Assembly: GCF_026340255.1 (NCBI RefSeq)
Contig: NZ_JAPEPJ010000003.1
Coordinates: forward strand, 434,001-498,000
DNA length: 64,000 nucleotides
Direction of reading: 5' to 3'
Source: Streptomyces sp. NBC_01408
Lineage (GTDB): Bacteria; Actinomycetota; Actinomycetes; Streptomycetales; Streptomycetaceae
Position 1 is the first letter of the stretch. Every line of letters starts with the position of its first letter. The notes below the pieces were generated by a model. It searched no databases. It was given only the letters and a program-made list of their open reading frames with translations, and was not told the DNA's origin. Of the stretch, positions 7,824 to 16,403 are shown piece by piece. The translations under genes were made by a program, and so were the position numbers.

Positions 7824-8501
7824 CTACCCGCAGCAGCCTCCGGCGTCGCCCGATGGTGCCGGTGCCGGAGCGCAGCAGCCCTTGCCCTGCCAGGCGTCGC
7901 GGCCTTCCTTGACCGCGACAGCCGCGATCACCAGGGCGGCGATCGGGTCCGCCCACGCCCAACCGACGGTGGCGTTGAGAATCAGGCCGGCCAGCAGCAC
8001 CGCGGACAGGTAGGTGCACAGCAGGGTCTGCTTAGAGTCGGCAACCGCGCTGGCGGAGCCGAGTTCGCGGCCGGCGCGGCGTTGGGCAGCGGACAGGAAC
8101 GGCATCACGAGGAGGGACAGCGCGGCCAGCACGATGCCGGGGACCGAAGGCTCGGCCTCGCCGGTGCCGGCCAGCGCCCGGACCGCGTCGACGGCGACGT
8201 AGGCGGCGAGGGCGAAGAACGAGACCGCGATGATCCGCAGGGTGACCTTCTCCCGCACCTCACGGACGGCGCGGTCTCGGGCGGAGAACTGCCAGGCGAC
8301 CGCGGCGGCGGAGGAGACCTCGACGACCGAGTCCAGGCCGAAGCCGATCAGGGCGGTGGACGAGGCGATCGTCCCGGCCGTGATCGCCGCGACGGCCTCG
8401 ATGACGTTGTAGGTGATCGTGGCGGCGACGAGCAGCCGTATCCGCCGGGCCAGCGCGTCACGGCGGGCGGGAGACGGGCCTATCGATATCTCGGCGGCCA
8501 T
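7824..8501 (-). CDS. Cation diffusion facilitator family transporter with Cys-rich tail
   Basis: The 225-residue membrane protein has six hydrophobic segments; the second shows FGLDSVVEVSSAAAVAW and the fifth SKQTLLCTY, positions where CDF metal-site residues lie. It is shorter than typical CDF proteins (about 300) because the cytoplasmic domain is missing. In its place is a short tail GKGCCAPAPAPSGDAGGCCG with four cysteines, which may bind the metal. The start overlaps the stop of the ArsR-type sensor gene by one base (TGATG), so the two are co-translated. With a CmtR-like sensor upstream, the likely substrates are Cd, Pb or Zn, exported across the membrane. Confidence 0.85.
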   Translation of the reverse strand: MAAEISIGPSPARRDALARRIRLLVAATITYNVIEAVAAITAGTIASSTALIGFGLDSVVEVSSAAAVAWQFSARDRAVREVREKVTLRIIAVSFFALAAYVAVDAVRALAGTGEAEPSVPGIVLAALSLLVMPFLSAAQRRAGRELGSASAVADSKQTLLCTYLSAVLLAGLILNATVGWAWADPIAALVIAAVAVKEGRDAWQGKGCCAPAPAPSGDAGGCCG

Positions 8502-8836
8502 CAGCAACAGTCCTTCTCTTCCGCGTCCAAGCAGGTGCGGTCGGTCTCGACGGCGACTACAGCGGTGCGCAGGTCGTCGAGTGCGCGGCCGAGACGGGGG
8601 TCGGCGAGCTCGTAGCGGGTTCGGCGCCCGACCGGCACGGCCACGACCAGGCCACAGTCGCGCAGGCACGCCAGGTGGTTGGACAGCCGAGTGCGAGAGA
8701 TATCCAGGGCGTTGGCGAGGTCGGACGGATGGGCCGGAGCCTCGCGCAGCATGAGGAGGATGCGGCAGCGAATCGGATCGGCAAGGGCACGACCGAACCG
8801 CACCAGCACTTCGATGTCGGGAGCGAGAGTCAACAC
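8501..8836 (-). CDS. cmtR: ArsR/SmtB-family metal sensor, CmtR-like (Cd/Pb type)
   Basis: The 111-residue winged-helix protein has the ArsR core (RALADPIRCRILLMLRE, then DISRTRLSNHLACLRDCGLV as recognition helix). Cys57 and Cys61 in the recognition helix and Cys102 near the C-terminus match exactly the three cadmium/lead ligands known for Mycobacterium tuberculosis CmtR, and the tail adds a further Cys pair. It would repress its own operon with the CDF exporter until metal binds. The perfect palindrome at 8857-8870 is 21-34 bases upstream and is the likely operator. Confidence 0.88.
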   Translation of the reverse strand: MLTLAPDIEVLVRFGRALADPIRCRILLMLREAPAHPSDLANALDISRTRLSNHLACLRDCGLVVAVPVGRRTRYELADPRLGRALDDLRTAVVAVETDRTCLDAEEKDCC

Positions 8837-8856
8837 AGCAAAGAAAGTACACGTTG

Positions 8857-8870
8857 TCGTGAATTCACGA
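8857..8870. promoter_or_regulatory. Candidate CmtR operator (TCGTGAATTCACGA)
   Basis: A perfect 14-base palindrome directly upstream of the sensor gene, in the position expected for autorepression. The site is inferred from symmetry and place. Binding by this protein is not shown by sequence. Confidence 0.6.
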
Positions 8871-9078
8871 AACTATGGATAGACGTCAGTCGTCCGGGCA
8901 GGCCGTGCCCGAGGACCCGGTACCCACCTGCGGTCGGCCCGCCATCCACGCTCGGGGCATCGCGCCGCCGACCGTCAGCCTGCCGCGTCGTTGCGACGCT
9001 CGGTTTTCGAGGATCGTGATGCGGCCTTGGCGAGACGGAACAGGTCGTGGTCGGCGTGCTCGCGCCCACGTCTGGCGC

Positions 9079-9189
9079 GAGTCGGACTTGTCGGCCGCAG
9101 CCGCTGGCACCACGGTGATCGCGGACGGCGCCCACCTCGGCTCCAGCCTGATCGTCCCGCACCGCAGACGCGCCGGACGGTGGGCTTGA
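9079..9189 (+). pseudogene. Relic of an IS5-type transposase
   Basis: One frame reads AGTTVIADGAHLGSSLIVPHRR, which resembles the catalytic-core stretch TTVIADGGYxGTGLxxPHR of IS5-family (DDE_4) transposases common in Streptomyces. The Asp of VIADG would be a catalytic residue. Only about 35 residues of the roughly 270 expected can be recognised, and no intact flanking repeats are seen. It is a degraded fragment. It marks the left edge of an accessory patch that runs to about 11176. Confidence 0.55.
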
Positions 9190-9455
9190 GGCGGGTGCCG
9201 TCGGGTGGGATCTGGGGGCGATGACATAGGCAACGTGTCCGGGGTCCTCGGTGACGCCGCTGGCGAACCGCGGCGGCACCGCCTCAGACGGCCACCAACG
9301 AACGACTGCGAGCCCAGCCACCACAAGCGGCCATGCCTACGTCTGTCCGAATCTTCATCGCAGCCTGCCAACCCCTCGAACCCGTCCCAACCCCCGCAAG
9401 GCGGGGGTGCGGCTGAGAGCATGCCGGTGGGGCCTTCGCACGGTAGGGAGTTCAG

Positions 9456-10904
9456 GTGCCGCGACATCTAAACGAACGGCAACAACAGGTGCTGCAATGG
9501 GTCGCCCGAGGATGCCCTGACGGCGTATGGGAGGGAACGGGACACAAGCTCAGCTGCCAAGCCCTTCACAGCCGGGGACTGGTCAAAGTCTCCAAGCGGC
9601 AGGGGCAATGGTCCGTCGCCCTCACCAAGGCCGGCCAGCAATACCTGGACCACGGATCCCATCCGCCCGATCAACCTCGCAGCAAAGACACCGCACCCGC
9701 GCCACGGGCTGGAATCCAGTCACCCGACGTGGCCAAGAGCGAGAAATCCAGCGCCAAGGCAGTTGCGCCCGCGCCACCGCAACGAACCAGCTCCCTTCCG
9801 CGGAAGGGAGCCAAGACCGTCACGGAGCAGCTCCTGGAAGAGCTCGCCGAAGCGGGCGGACGCGTCGTCAAACGCGAAGCCAGCGGTCGGGAGACCGAGA
9901 AATGGCCGATCCGTGTTGCCGCAGCGCGCCGGTCGGGAAAGATTCCTGAGACCAAGGAACTGCACGCAGGCTGGTGCAACGACGGATACGAAATCCGGCT
10001 CGTCGACACCCCGGCCTGGCGCTTGGCCGTACTGCCACCCGTTCCCGTACCGGCACGGCTCACCACTCCACACCCCGTGGTCAAAGCTCTGCAGGCGCAC
10101 GCCCAGCCCATGGCACTGACCAAAGCCGTGCAGGGCAGAGCCTTCCGCCTCATCCACGCATTGCTCACCGCAACGCAGAAGCTGGGGTATACCAGCGCGT
10201 TCGGCACGGCCGAGAGTGCCCCCGCACCACACCGCCGGCGAAACGGCCCGCCTCACTTCACCATCACAGCCCAGGGCCAGCGATGCGATTTCCTCGTCCT
10301 GCAGGAACAAGACCGCACCGAACACATCCCTACGAAGAAGGAACTCGCGGACGCGGAGAAGAACTCCTGGGTCAGGATTCCTCGGTACGACACCTCCCCC
10401 GCCGAACGCCTGCGAATCTGTGTCGGCGGCGGGCTGCGACACAGGGCCGGCGAGTGGGCCGATACGGCCGCACGCCCCCTTGAGGACCAGCTCGCCGAAA
10501 TCGTGCAGGAAGTGGGACTTCGAGGCGAGGCCGCCGAACGCAAACGACTGGCCGACCTGGAGGCAGCACGGGAGAAGCGGCTCCAGTGGGAAGCCGCGAT
10601 GCAACGGGCAAAGATGGACTTCGCCGAGGCAGCCCGAGTCCAGCATCTCGAAGCGCAAGAACGAGCATGGCGCCGCGCAGCGGGCCTGGCCGAGTACGTC
10701 GACGCCCTCCGCCTCCACGCACAGACCTTGGCGACCGGACCGGAGAGGGACGGAGCCGAGGCATGGATCGCTTGGGCCGCCGACTACGCGGAACGCCTGA
10801 ACCCGCTCAACCGGACGCTCCGCCTGCCCGAGATTCCCGAACCTCGCGCCAGCGACCTGCAGCCGTTCCTGCACGGATGGAACCCCTACGGCCCCGGCTA
10901 CTAG
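9456..10904 (+). CDS. Unknown 482-residue protein with N-terminal winged-helix-like region and coiled coil
   Basis: Not recognised as a named family. Residues 1-65 (LNERQQQVLQWVARGCPDGVW onward, ending in LTKAGQQYL) look like a winged helix. A low-complexity Pro/Ala/Lys linker follows to about 115, then a mixed domain with conserved-looking tryptophans (about 120-330). A charged coiled coil rich in Glu, Arg and Ala covers about 340-420, and the end is aromatic (GWNPYGPGY). Start GTG 9456 has GGGAG upstream. The GC content is visibly lower than in its neighbours and a transposase relic lies upstream, both signs of transfer. It could bind DNA; no catalytic motif is seen. Confidence 0.75.
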   Translation: MPRHLNERQQQVLQWVARGCPDGVWEGTGHKLSCQALHSRGLVKVSKRQGQWSVALTKAGQQYLDHGSHPPDQPRSKDTAPAPRAGIQSPDVAKSEKSSAKAVAPAPPQRTSSLPRKGAKTVTEQLLEELAEAGGRVVKREASGRETEKWPIRVAAARRSGKIPETKELHAGWCNDGYEIRLVDTPAWRLAVLPPVPVPARLTTPHPVVKALQAHAQPMALTKAVQGRAFRLIHALLTATQKLGYTSAFGTAESAPAPHRRRNGPPHFTITAQGQRCDFLVLQEQDRTEHIPTKKELADAEKNSWVRIPRYDTSPAERLRICVGGGLRHRAGEWADTAARPLEDQLAEIVQEVGLRGEAAERKRLADLEAAREKRLQWEAAMQRAKMDFAEAARVQHLEAQERAWRRAAGLAEYVDALRLHAQTLATGPERDGAEAWIAWAADYAERLNPLNRTLRLPEIPEPRASDLQPFLHGWNPYGPGY

Positions 10905-11176
10905 TCGCAAGCTCCCTCGAATTATCACAGAGCGTAATCGAAGAGGGGAAGCGGAGCGCCGGTCTAACGCCGACCAACTCGGTCACCCGCTACCGGAAAG
11001 GGCGCCCCCCACAGCAAGATCACAATCTGCTGCGAGACGCGCCCTTCCGCGACTGACGGGCCATCAGGCATCGCTGGCGGCGTGCGTCAAACGTGCGTCA
11101 CGAGCGTCGAATCAGCGTCAAGATATCGCCCACAACGCACACAGCGCACATAATGCACACTGCCCTAACCTGCAGG
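10905..11176. other. Non-coding, lower-GC spacer with repeated GCGTC motifs
   Basis: No gene is supported. The stretch contains several GTGCGTCA/GCGTC copies at about 11080-11125 and an imperfect palindrome (TAACCTGCAGGTCA, 11167-11180) that runs into the stop of the methyltransferase gene. Such a border between an accessory patch and a core gene could be an old integration site, but no duplicate of it was found in the window. Confidence 0.4.
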
Positions 11177-12514
11177 TCAGAGGCCCTTTCCAATGGGTTC
11201 AAGGATCGCGACGCACTCGACATGATGGGTCATCGGGAAGAGGTCGAAGACGCGCAGGGTGCGGACCTTGTAGCGGTTCTCCTTGAAGTAGCCCAAGTCG
11301 CGGGCCAGGGCTGCCGGGTCGCAGGCCACGTAGGCGATGCGGCGGGCCGAGAGGCCCGCGATGTGGCGGACCGTCTGCTTGCCCGCGCCCGCGCGGGGCG
11401 GGTCCAGGACGACCAGGTCGCACTCCGTGATGCCGGTCTTCGGGAGGATCTGCTCGACCTTGCCCTGCTCGATCCGGACCCGGGGGAAGTCGGTCAGGTT
11501 GTGCCGGGCGTCCTCGACGGCGCGCTTGGTCGACTCGATGCCGAGTACCGCGCCCGTGTCGCCGAGCCGCTCGGCCAGCGCGCCCGCGAAGATGCCGACG
11601 CCGCAGTACAGGTCGAGGGCCATCTCGCCCTTGCGCGGCATCAGGCCCTGCATGACGGCCTTGATCAGGGTGTCGGCGGCCTGCGGGTGGACCTGCCAGA
11701 AGCCGCCCATGCCGACCCGGTAGGTACGGCCGTCCGCGCGCTCGCGGACGAAGGGGCGGCCGTGGACGCGGTGGACGCCGCCGTCCTTCTCCTCGACCCG
11801 GAGGACCGAGACCGGCTTGTCCAGCTCGACGAGCGGGAGGCGGCCGCCGGGGCGCGGGGTCAGGACGACCTGGCGGTCACCGGAGCCGGAGGCCGCGATG
11901 GCCTCGACGGTGGCCATCTGCGGCCAGTCCTGCTTCTCGATGCCCAGCTCGCTGACGCCCGGCGCCGCGATCATGCAGTGGTCGATCGGCTCGATCTCGT
12001 GCGAGCGGTGCTTGCGCAGGCCGACGATGCCGTCCTCGTCGATGGCGAACTGCACGCGGGTGCGCCACTGCGGGACCTGCCCGGCGGGAACCTTGTCGCC
12101 CTCGGCCGGCATGACGGTGCCGTCCCAGCCGGCCTCCTCCGGGGTGAGGCCGGCGAGCCGCTTCAGCTGCTCGGCGACGACCTCGCCCTTGAGCCGGCGC
12201 TGCGCGCCGGGCTTGGCGTGCTGCCAGTCGCAGCCGCCGCACTTGCCGGGGCCGGCGTACGGGCAGGGGGCCGGGACCCGGTCCTTGGAGGCCTCCAGGA
12301 CGGTGACGGCGTCGGCGCGCAGGTAGCGGGAGTCCACGTCGCCCTCGGTGACCTTCGCGACGATCTTCTCGCCGGGCAGGGTGTGGCGGACGAACAGGAC
12401 GCGTCCGTCGTCGGTCCGGGCGATGCAGTGCCCGCCGTGCGCGACGGGGCCGACCTCGACCTCGTACTCCTCCCCGACCAGTGACTGCTTCTCGTTCTGC
12501 TCGGCGCTCGTCAT
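11177..12514 (-). CDS. RumA/TrmA-family 23S rRNA (uracil-5-)-methyltransferase
   Basis: The 445-residue enzyme has an N-terminal TRAM domain (about 10-75), then CPY..GKCGGCDWQH and a later IDHC, which together supply the four cysteines of a [4Fe-4S] cluster. The SAM-binding motif is LDLYCGVGIF, followed by DPPRAGAGK. The catalytic Cys is in YVACDPAALARDL and a HHVECVA segment carries the general base. It transfers a methyl group from SAM to C5 of a uridine in 23S rRNA. The target base (RlmC or RlmD type) cannot be told by eye. It is transcribed away from the KimA-like gene, with a hairpin between them. Confidence 0.92.
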   Translation of the reverse strand: MTSAEQNEKQSLVGEEYEVEVGPVAHGGHCIARTDDGRVLFVRHTLPGEKIVAKVTEGDVDSRYLRADAVTVLEASKDRVPAPCPYAGPGKCGGCDWQHAKPGAQRRLKGEVVAEQLKRLAGLTPEEAGWDGTVMPAEGDKVPAGQVPQWRTRVQFAIDEDGIVGLRKHRSHEIEPIDHCMIAAPGVSELGIEKQDWPQMATVEAIAASGSGDRQVVLTPRPGGRLPLVELDKPVSVLRVEEKDGGVHRVHGRPFVRERADGRTYRVGMGGFWQVHPQAADTLIKAVMQGLMPRKGEMALDLYCGVGIFAGALAERLGDTGAVLGIESTKRAVEDARHNLTDFPRVRIEQGKVEQILPKTGITECDLVVLDPPRAGAGKQTVRHIAGLSARRIAYVACDPAALARDLGYFKENRYKVRTLRVFDLFPMTHHVECVAILEPIGKGL

Positions 12515-12544
12515 GGTGGGGAGACTCCAAAAACCTGAAACGGG

Positions 12545-12596
12545 GAACGGCCGGACGACCGACCCACCAGTTTACGTGGATCTCGTCCGGCCGTTC
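12545..12596. terminator. Terminator of the permease gene
   Basis: A perfect 14-base inverted repeat (GAACGGCCGGACGA and its complement) with a 24-base loop lies just downstream of the KimA-like gene and upstream of the methyltransferase start. Confidence 0.65.
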
Positions 12597-12631
12597 GCCA
12601 ACCGTCCGTCCGCTGCTTCCCGGACGGGCCT

Positions 12632-14683
12632 TTACTTCCCCGACGGGGCCTTGGGCGGCCGCGGGGTGTCGACCGGGCCGCGGCGGACCGCACCCGGGGC
12701 GTTCCACTCCTGACGCTTCTTCGCCCGCCTCTTGGCGAGTTCCGAGGACTCCAGCTGGTAGGGCACCGAGGTGACCATCACGCCGGGGGTGAAGAGCAGC
12801 CGGCCCTTGAGCCGCAGCGCGCTCTGGTTGTGCAGCAGGTGTTCGTACCAGCGGCCGACGACGTACTCCGGGATGTACACGCTGACGGCGTCGCGCGGGT
12901 TCTCGCTGCGCAGGCCCTTCACGTACTCCACCACCGGGCGGGTGATCTCCCGGTACGGCGAGTCGAGGATCTTGAGCGGGACGTTGATCCCGCGCCGGTC
13001 CCACTCCTCGCGCAGCGCCTTGGTCTCGGCCTGGTCGACGCTGATGCTGAGCGCCTCCAGGGTGTCCGAGCGGGTCAGCTTGGCGAAGGCCAGGGCGCGC
13101 AGCGTGGGCTTGTGGACCTTGGAGACCAGGACGATCGAGTGGACCCGCGAGGGCCGCACGCTGTCGTCGCTGGGGCCCTCGGCGGCTGCGATCTCGGCGG
13201 AGACGCGGTCGTAGTGCTTCCGGATCGCGCTCATCGTGCCGTAGAAGATCAGCATGCCGAGCAGGGCGACCCAGGCGCCGTGGGTGAACTTGGTGGCGAG
13301 GACGACGACCAGCACCATGCCGGTGAAGAAGGCGCCGAAGGTGTTGATGGCCCGGGAGCGGTGCATGCGCCGGCGGGCGGCGGGATCGCGCTCCGACTTC
13401 AGGTGGCGGTTCCAGTGCCGGACCATGCCGATCTGGCTCAGCGTGAAGGAGACGAAGACGCCGACGATGTAGAGCTGGATCAGCTTGGTCGAGTCCGCGT
13501 CGTAGACCCAGACGAGCAGTATGGCGGCGCCCGCGAGCAGCACGATGCCGTTGGAGAAGGCGAGCCGGTCGCCCCGGGTGTGCAGCTGGCGCGGCAGGTA
13601 GCGGTCCTGGGCGAGGATCGAGCCGAGCAGCGGGAAGCCGTTGTACGCGGTGTTCGCGGCCAGGAACAGCACCAGCGCGGTGGCCGTGGCGAGCAGGATG
13701 AAGAGGAAGCTGCCGTTGCCGAAGACGGCCTCGGCCACCTGCGAGATGACCGGGTTCTGGACGTATTCGGAGCCGACCGGGGTGCCGTCCCGCAGCAGGT
13801 CCTCGGCGGGGTGCTCGGCCATCCGCACGTCGGTGGCCATGGCCAGGCCGATGATCCCGCAGAACATGGTGACCGCCAGGCCGCCCATGTAGGCGAGGGT
13901 GGTCGCGGCGTTCTTGCTCTTGGGCTTGCGGAAGGCGGGTACGCCGTTGCTGATGGCCTCGACGCCCGTCAGGGCCGCGCAGCCGGAGGAGAAGGCGCGC
14001 AGCAGCAGGAAGACCATGGCGAAGCCGGCCAGACCCTCCTGCTCGGGTTTGATCTCGAGGTCGGCGGTCGGCGCCGTCATGGTCTCGTCGAGGACGATGC
14101 CCTTCCAGGCACCCCAGGCGATCATGACGAATACGGCGGCGACGAACACGTAGGTCGGAATCGCGAAGAGCTTGCCGGACTCCTTCACGCCGCGCAGGTT
14201 CATCAGCGTGAGCAGCAGGATCATGACGGTCGCCGAGAGCACCTTGTGCTCGATGACGAAATCCACGGCGGAGCCGAGGTTCTCGACTCCGGAGGAGATC
14301 GAGACGGCGACGGTCAGGACGTAGTCGACGAGCAGGGCGCTCGCCACGGTCAGGCCGGCCTTGGGCCCGAGGTTGGTGTTGGCCACCTCGTAGTCGCCGC
14401 CGCCGCTCGGGTAGGCGTGGACGTTCTGGCGGTAGGAGGCGACGACGGTGAACATCAGCACGACGACCGCGGCGGCGATCCAGGGGCTGTACTGGTACGC
14501 CGACACGCCCGCGATCGACAGGACCAACAGGACCTCGCCAGGGGCATATGCCACCGAGGAGAGCGGGTCGGACGCGAAGACGGGAAGGGCGATCCGCTTG
14601 GGAAGGAGGGTTTCTCCGAGGCGGTCGCTGCGTAGCGCCCGGCCGATCAGGATCCGTTTGGGCACGTCGGTCAGTTTGGACAC
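12632..14683 (-). CDS. APC-superfamily permease, KimA (YdaO)-like potassium importer
   Basis: The 683-residue protein has 12 predicted membrane segments (about 35-470) and a 200-residue cytoplasmic C-terminal domain. Its N-terminus (RILIGRALRSDRLGET, then SDPLSSVAYAPGEVLL, then SYRQNVHAYPSGGGDY and LLVDYVLTVAVSIS) closely follows Bacillus KimA, a K+/H+ symporter with the same layout, as I recall that sequence. General annotation would be amino acid permease. The case for potassium is stronger because two TrkA-type proteins are encoded divergently next door and KdpDE follows. In Bacillus KimA is inhibited by c-di-AMP; no ydaO riboswitch is apparent upstream here. Confidence 0.82.
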   Translation of the reverse strand: MSKLTDVPKRILIGRALRSDRLGETLLPKRIALPVFASDPLSSVAYAPGEVLLVLSIAGVSAYQYSPWIAAAVVVLMFTVVASYRQNVHAYPSGGGDYEVANTNLGPKAGLTVASALLVDYVLTVAVSISSGVENLGSAVDFVIEHKVLSATVMILLLTLMNLRGVKESGKLFAIPTYVFVAAVFVMIAWGAWKGIVLDETMTAPTADLEIKPEQEGLAGFAMVFLLLRAFSSGCAALTGVEAISNGVPAFRKPKSKNAATTLAYMGGLAVTMFCGIIGLAMATDVRMAEHPAEDLLRDGTPVGSEYVQNPVISQVAEAVFGNGSFLFILLATATALVLFLAANTAYNGFPLLGSILAQDRYLPRQLHTRGDRLAFSNGIVLLAGAAILLVWVYDADSTKLIQLYIVGVFVSFTLSQIGMVRHWNRHLKSERDPAARRRMHRSRAINTFGAFFTGMVLVVVLATKFTHGAWVALLGMLIFYGTMSAIRKHYDRVSAEIAAAEGPSDDSVRPSRVHSIVLVSKVHKPTLRALAFAKLTRSDTLEALSISVDQAETKALREEWDRRGINVPLKILDSPYREITRPVVEYVKGLRSENPRDAVSVYIPEYVVGRWYEHLLHNQSALRLKGRLLFTPGVMVTSVPYQLESSELAKRRAKKRQEWNAPGAVRRGPVDTPRPPKAPSGK

Positions 14684-14903
14684 GCAGAGGATCGTAAGCG
14701 TTCGAAATCAGCCTGACGAACCCCCCACCCCCTCATACCGCAATCCCACCGCAATTCCTCCCCGCCCGCACCACGACTGCGCCCCAACAGGCCCCAGCGG
14801 TGACCACCCCTGTGTAGCTTGGGCCATGGTCTGAGACCCTGTTAAACCAGAGCATGCAATGAGGCTGGGAACCAGCGAGTCGCTGACAGCCGGAAGGACG
14901 GCC

Positions 14904-15572
14904 GTGCACATCGTCATTATGGGCTGCGGAAGAGTGGGCTCCGCCCTCGCGCAAACCCTGGAACAGCAAGGGCATACGGTCGCCGTCGTCGACCAGGACC
15001 CCACGGCATTCCGTCGGCTCGGCGCCGGATTCGGCGGCCGCCGCGTCACCGGGGTCGGCTTCGACCAGGACACCTTGCGCGAGGCCGGGATCGAGGACGC
15101 GGGAGCCTTCGCCGCGGTCAGCAGTGGTGACAATTCCAACATCATCGCCGCTCGCGTGGCCCGGGAGATGTTCGGCGTCGAGAACGTCGCAGCCCGCATC
15201 TACGACCCCAAGCGCGCCGAGGTCTACCAGCGCCTGGGCATCCCCACCGTCGCCACCGTGCGGTGGACCGCCGACCAGATGCTGCGCCGGCTGCTGCCGT
15301 CCGGCGCCGAGCCCCTGTGGCGCGACCCCAGCGGGGCGGTGCAGCTCGCCGAGGTGCACACCTCCACCGCTTGGGTCGGCCACCGGATCAGCAAGCTGCA
15401 GGAGGAGACCGGCGTACGGGTCGCCTTCCTCACCCGCCTGGGTGAGGCCGTGCTCCCGACGTCGGCGACGGTGCTCCAGGAGGGCGACCTCGTCCACGTG
15501 ATGATGCGTACGGACGAGATCGACAAGGTCGAGGCGGCCTTCGCCGAAGGCCCCGAGGAGGCACACGCATGA
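14904..15572 (+). CDS. TrkA/Ktr-type RCK protein 1 (CeoB-like)
   Basis: The 222-residue protein has an N-terminal Rossmann RCK-N domain (VHIVIMGCGRVGSALAQTLE, then VVDQD) that binds nucleotide, and an RCK-C domain from about 140 to 215. It is a cytoplasmic gating subunit for a potassium transporter. I chose the GTG at 14904, preceded by GGAAGGA; the frame is open further upstream but without a ribosome site. Its stop overlaps the second TrkA gene (ATGA). No TrkH/KtrB membrane subunit is nearby, so the partner may be the divergent KimA-like permease or a channel elsewhere. Confidence 0.9.
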   Translation: MHIVIMGCGRVGSALAQTLEQQGHTVAVVDQDPTAFRRLGAGFGGRRVTGVGFDQDTLREAGIEDAGAFAAVSSGDNSNIIAARVAREMFGVENVAARIYDPKRAEVYQRLGIPTVATVRWTADQMLRRLLPSGAEPLWRDPSGAVQLAEVHTSTAWVGHRISKLQEETGVRVAFLTRLGEAVLPTSATVLQEGDLVHVMMRTDEIDKVEAAFAEGPEEAHA

Positions 15573-16231
15573 GAGTCGCGATCGCCGGGGCAGGCGCGGT
15601 GGGCCGTTCCATCGCGGGCGAGCTGCTGGAGAACGGCCACGAGGTGCTCCTGGTCGACAAGGCGCCGACCGCCATCTCCGTGGAGCGGGTGCCGCAGGCC
15701 GAGTGGCTGCTGGCCGACGCCTGCGAGATCACCTCGCTGGACGAGGCCGCGCTGCAGCGCTGCAACGTGGTCATCGCGGCGACGGGTGACGACAAGGTCA
15801 ACCTCGTCGTCTCGCTCCTCGCCAAGACCGAGTACGGGGTCCCCCGCGTGGTGGCCCGCGTCAACAACCCGAAGAACGAGTGGCTCTTCAACGAGTCCTG
15901 GGGCGTCGACGTCGCCGTCTCCACCCCGCGTCTGATGTCCGCGCTGGTCGAGGAGGCCGTCAGCGTCGGCGACCTCGTCCGGCTGCTGCGCTTCAGCCAC
16001 GGCGACGCCAACCTGGTCGAGCTGACCCTGCCGCCCGACTCCTCGGTCGCGGGCACCCAGATCAGCGAGATCACCTGGCCCGAGGACACCTCGCTGGTCA
16101 CGATCATCCGCGGCAACCGGGTGCTCACCCCGCACGGGGAGGAGACCCTGGAGCCGGGTGACGAGCTGCTCTTCGTGGCCGCCCAGGCCCGTGAGGAACA
16201 GCTGGAGGACCTCCTCCAGGCCCGCCGGTAG
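15569..16231 (+). CDS. TrkA/Ktr-type RCK protein 2 (CeoC-like)
   Basis: The 220-residue protein starts MRVAIAGAGAVGRSIAGELLENGHEVLLVDK, a canonical RCK-N nucleotide-binding fold, with an RCK-C domain from about 135 to 218. It is translationally coupled to the first TrkA gene, and actinobacteria often carry such CeoBC pairs that form a complex controlling potassium uptake. A very strong hairpin terminator closes the operon 22 bases after the stop. Confidence 0.9.
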   Translation: MRVAIAGAGAVGRSIAGELLENGHEVLLVDKAPTAISVERVPQAEWLLADACEITSLDEAALQRCNVVIAATGDDKVNLVVSLLAKTEYGVPRVVARVNNPKNEWLFNESWGVDVAVSTPRLMSALVEEAVSVGDLVRLLRFSHGDANLVELTLPPDSSVAGTQISEITWPEDTSLVTIIRGNRVLTPHGEETLEPGDELLFVAAQAREEQLEDLLQARR

Positions 16232-16252
16232 CCCTGCGGGCAGGCTCGCACG

Positions 16253-16300
16253 ACGAAGGGGGGCGGGCCCGACCTGGTGGTCGGGCCCGCCCCCCTTCGT
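16253..16300 (+). terminator. Strong terminator of the trkA operon
   Basis: A perfect 21-base inverted repeat with a 6-base loop (CTGGTG) begins 22 bases after the second trkA gene. It is one of the longest perfect stems in the window. Confidence 0.85.
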
Positions 16301-16336
16301 GCTACCCGGCCGTCCCGTTCGGGTGCGGCGCCGTTG

Positions 16337-16384
16337 CCGGGGCTCCGCCCCAGGCCCCGCGCCTCAAACGCCGGCGGGGCTGGA
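16337..16384 (+). repeat. Interspersed GC-rich repeat, copy 1
   Basis: This unit reads GGGGCTCCGCCCC, then GGCCCCGCGCCTCAAACG, then CCGGCGGGGCTGGA. It recurs at 23527-23574 (opposite strand), 34806-34850 and 34888-34935, always between genes or at a gene end. Each copy can fold into two small hairpins. Confidence 0.8.
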
Positions 16385-16403
16385 GGGTGTCGGCGGGGCT
16401 GAG

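Noticed and set aside
11160..11185. An attachment site of an integrative element at the methyltransferase 3' end
   Set aside because: The palindrome TAACCTGCAGGTCA is suggestive, but no second copy and no integrase were seen.
14684..14903. A c-di-AMP (ydaO) riboswitch upstream of the KimA-like gene
   Set aside because: Family logic made it likely, but the conserved ydaO core words were not found in the reverse-strand leader.
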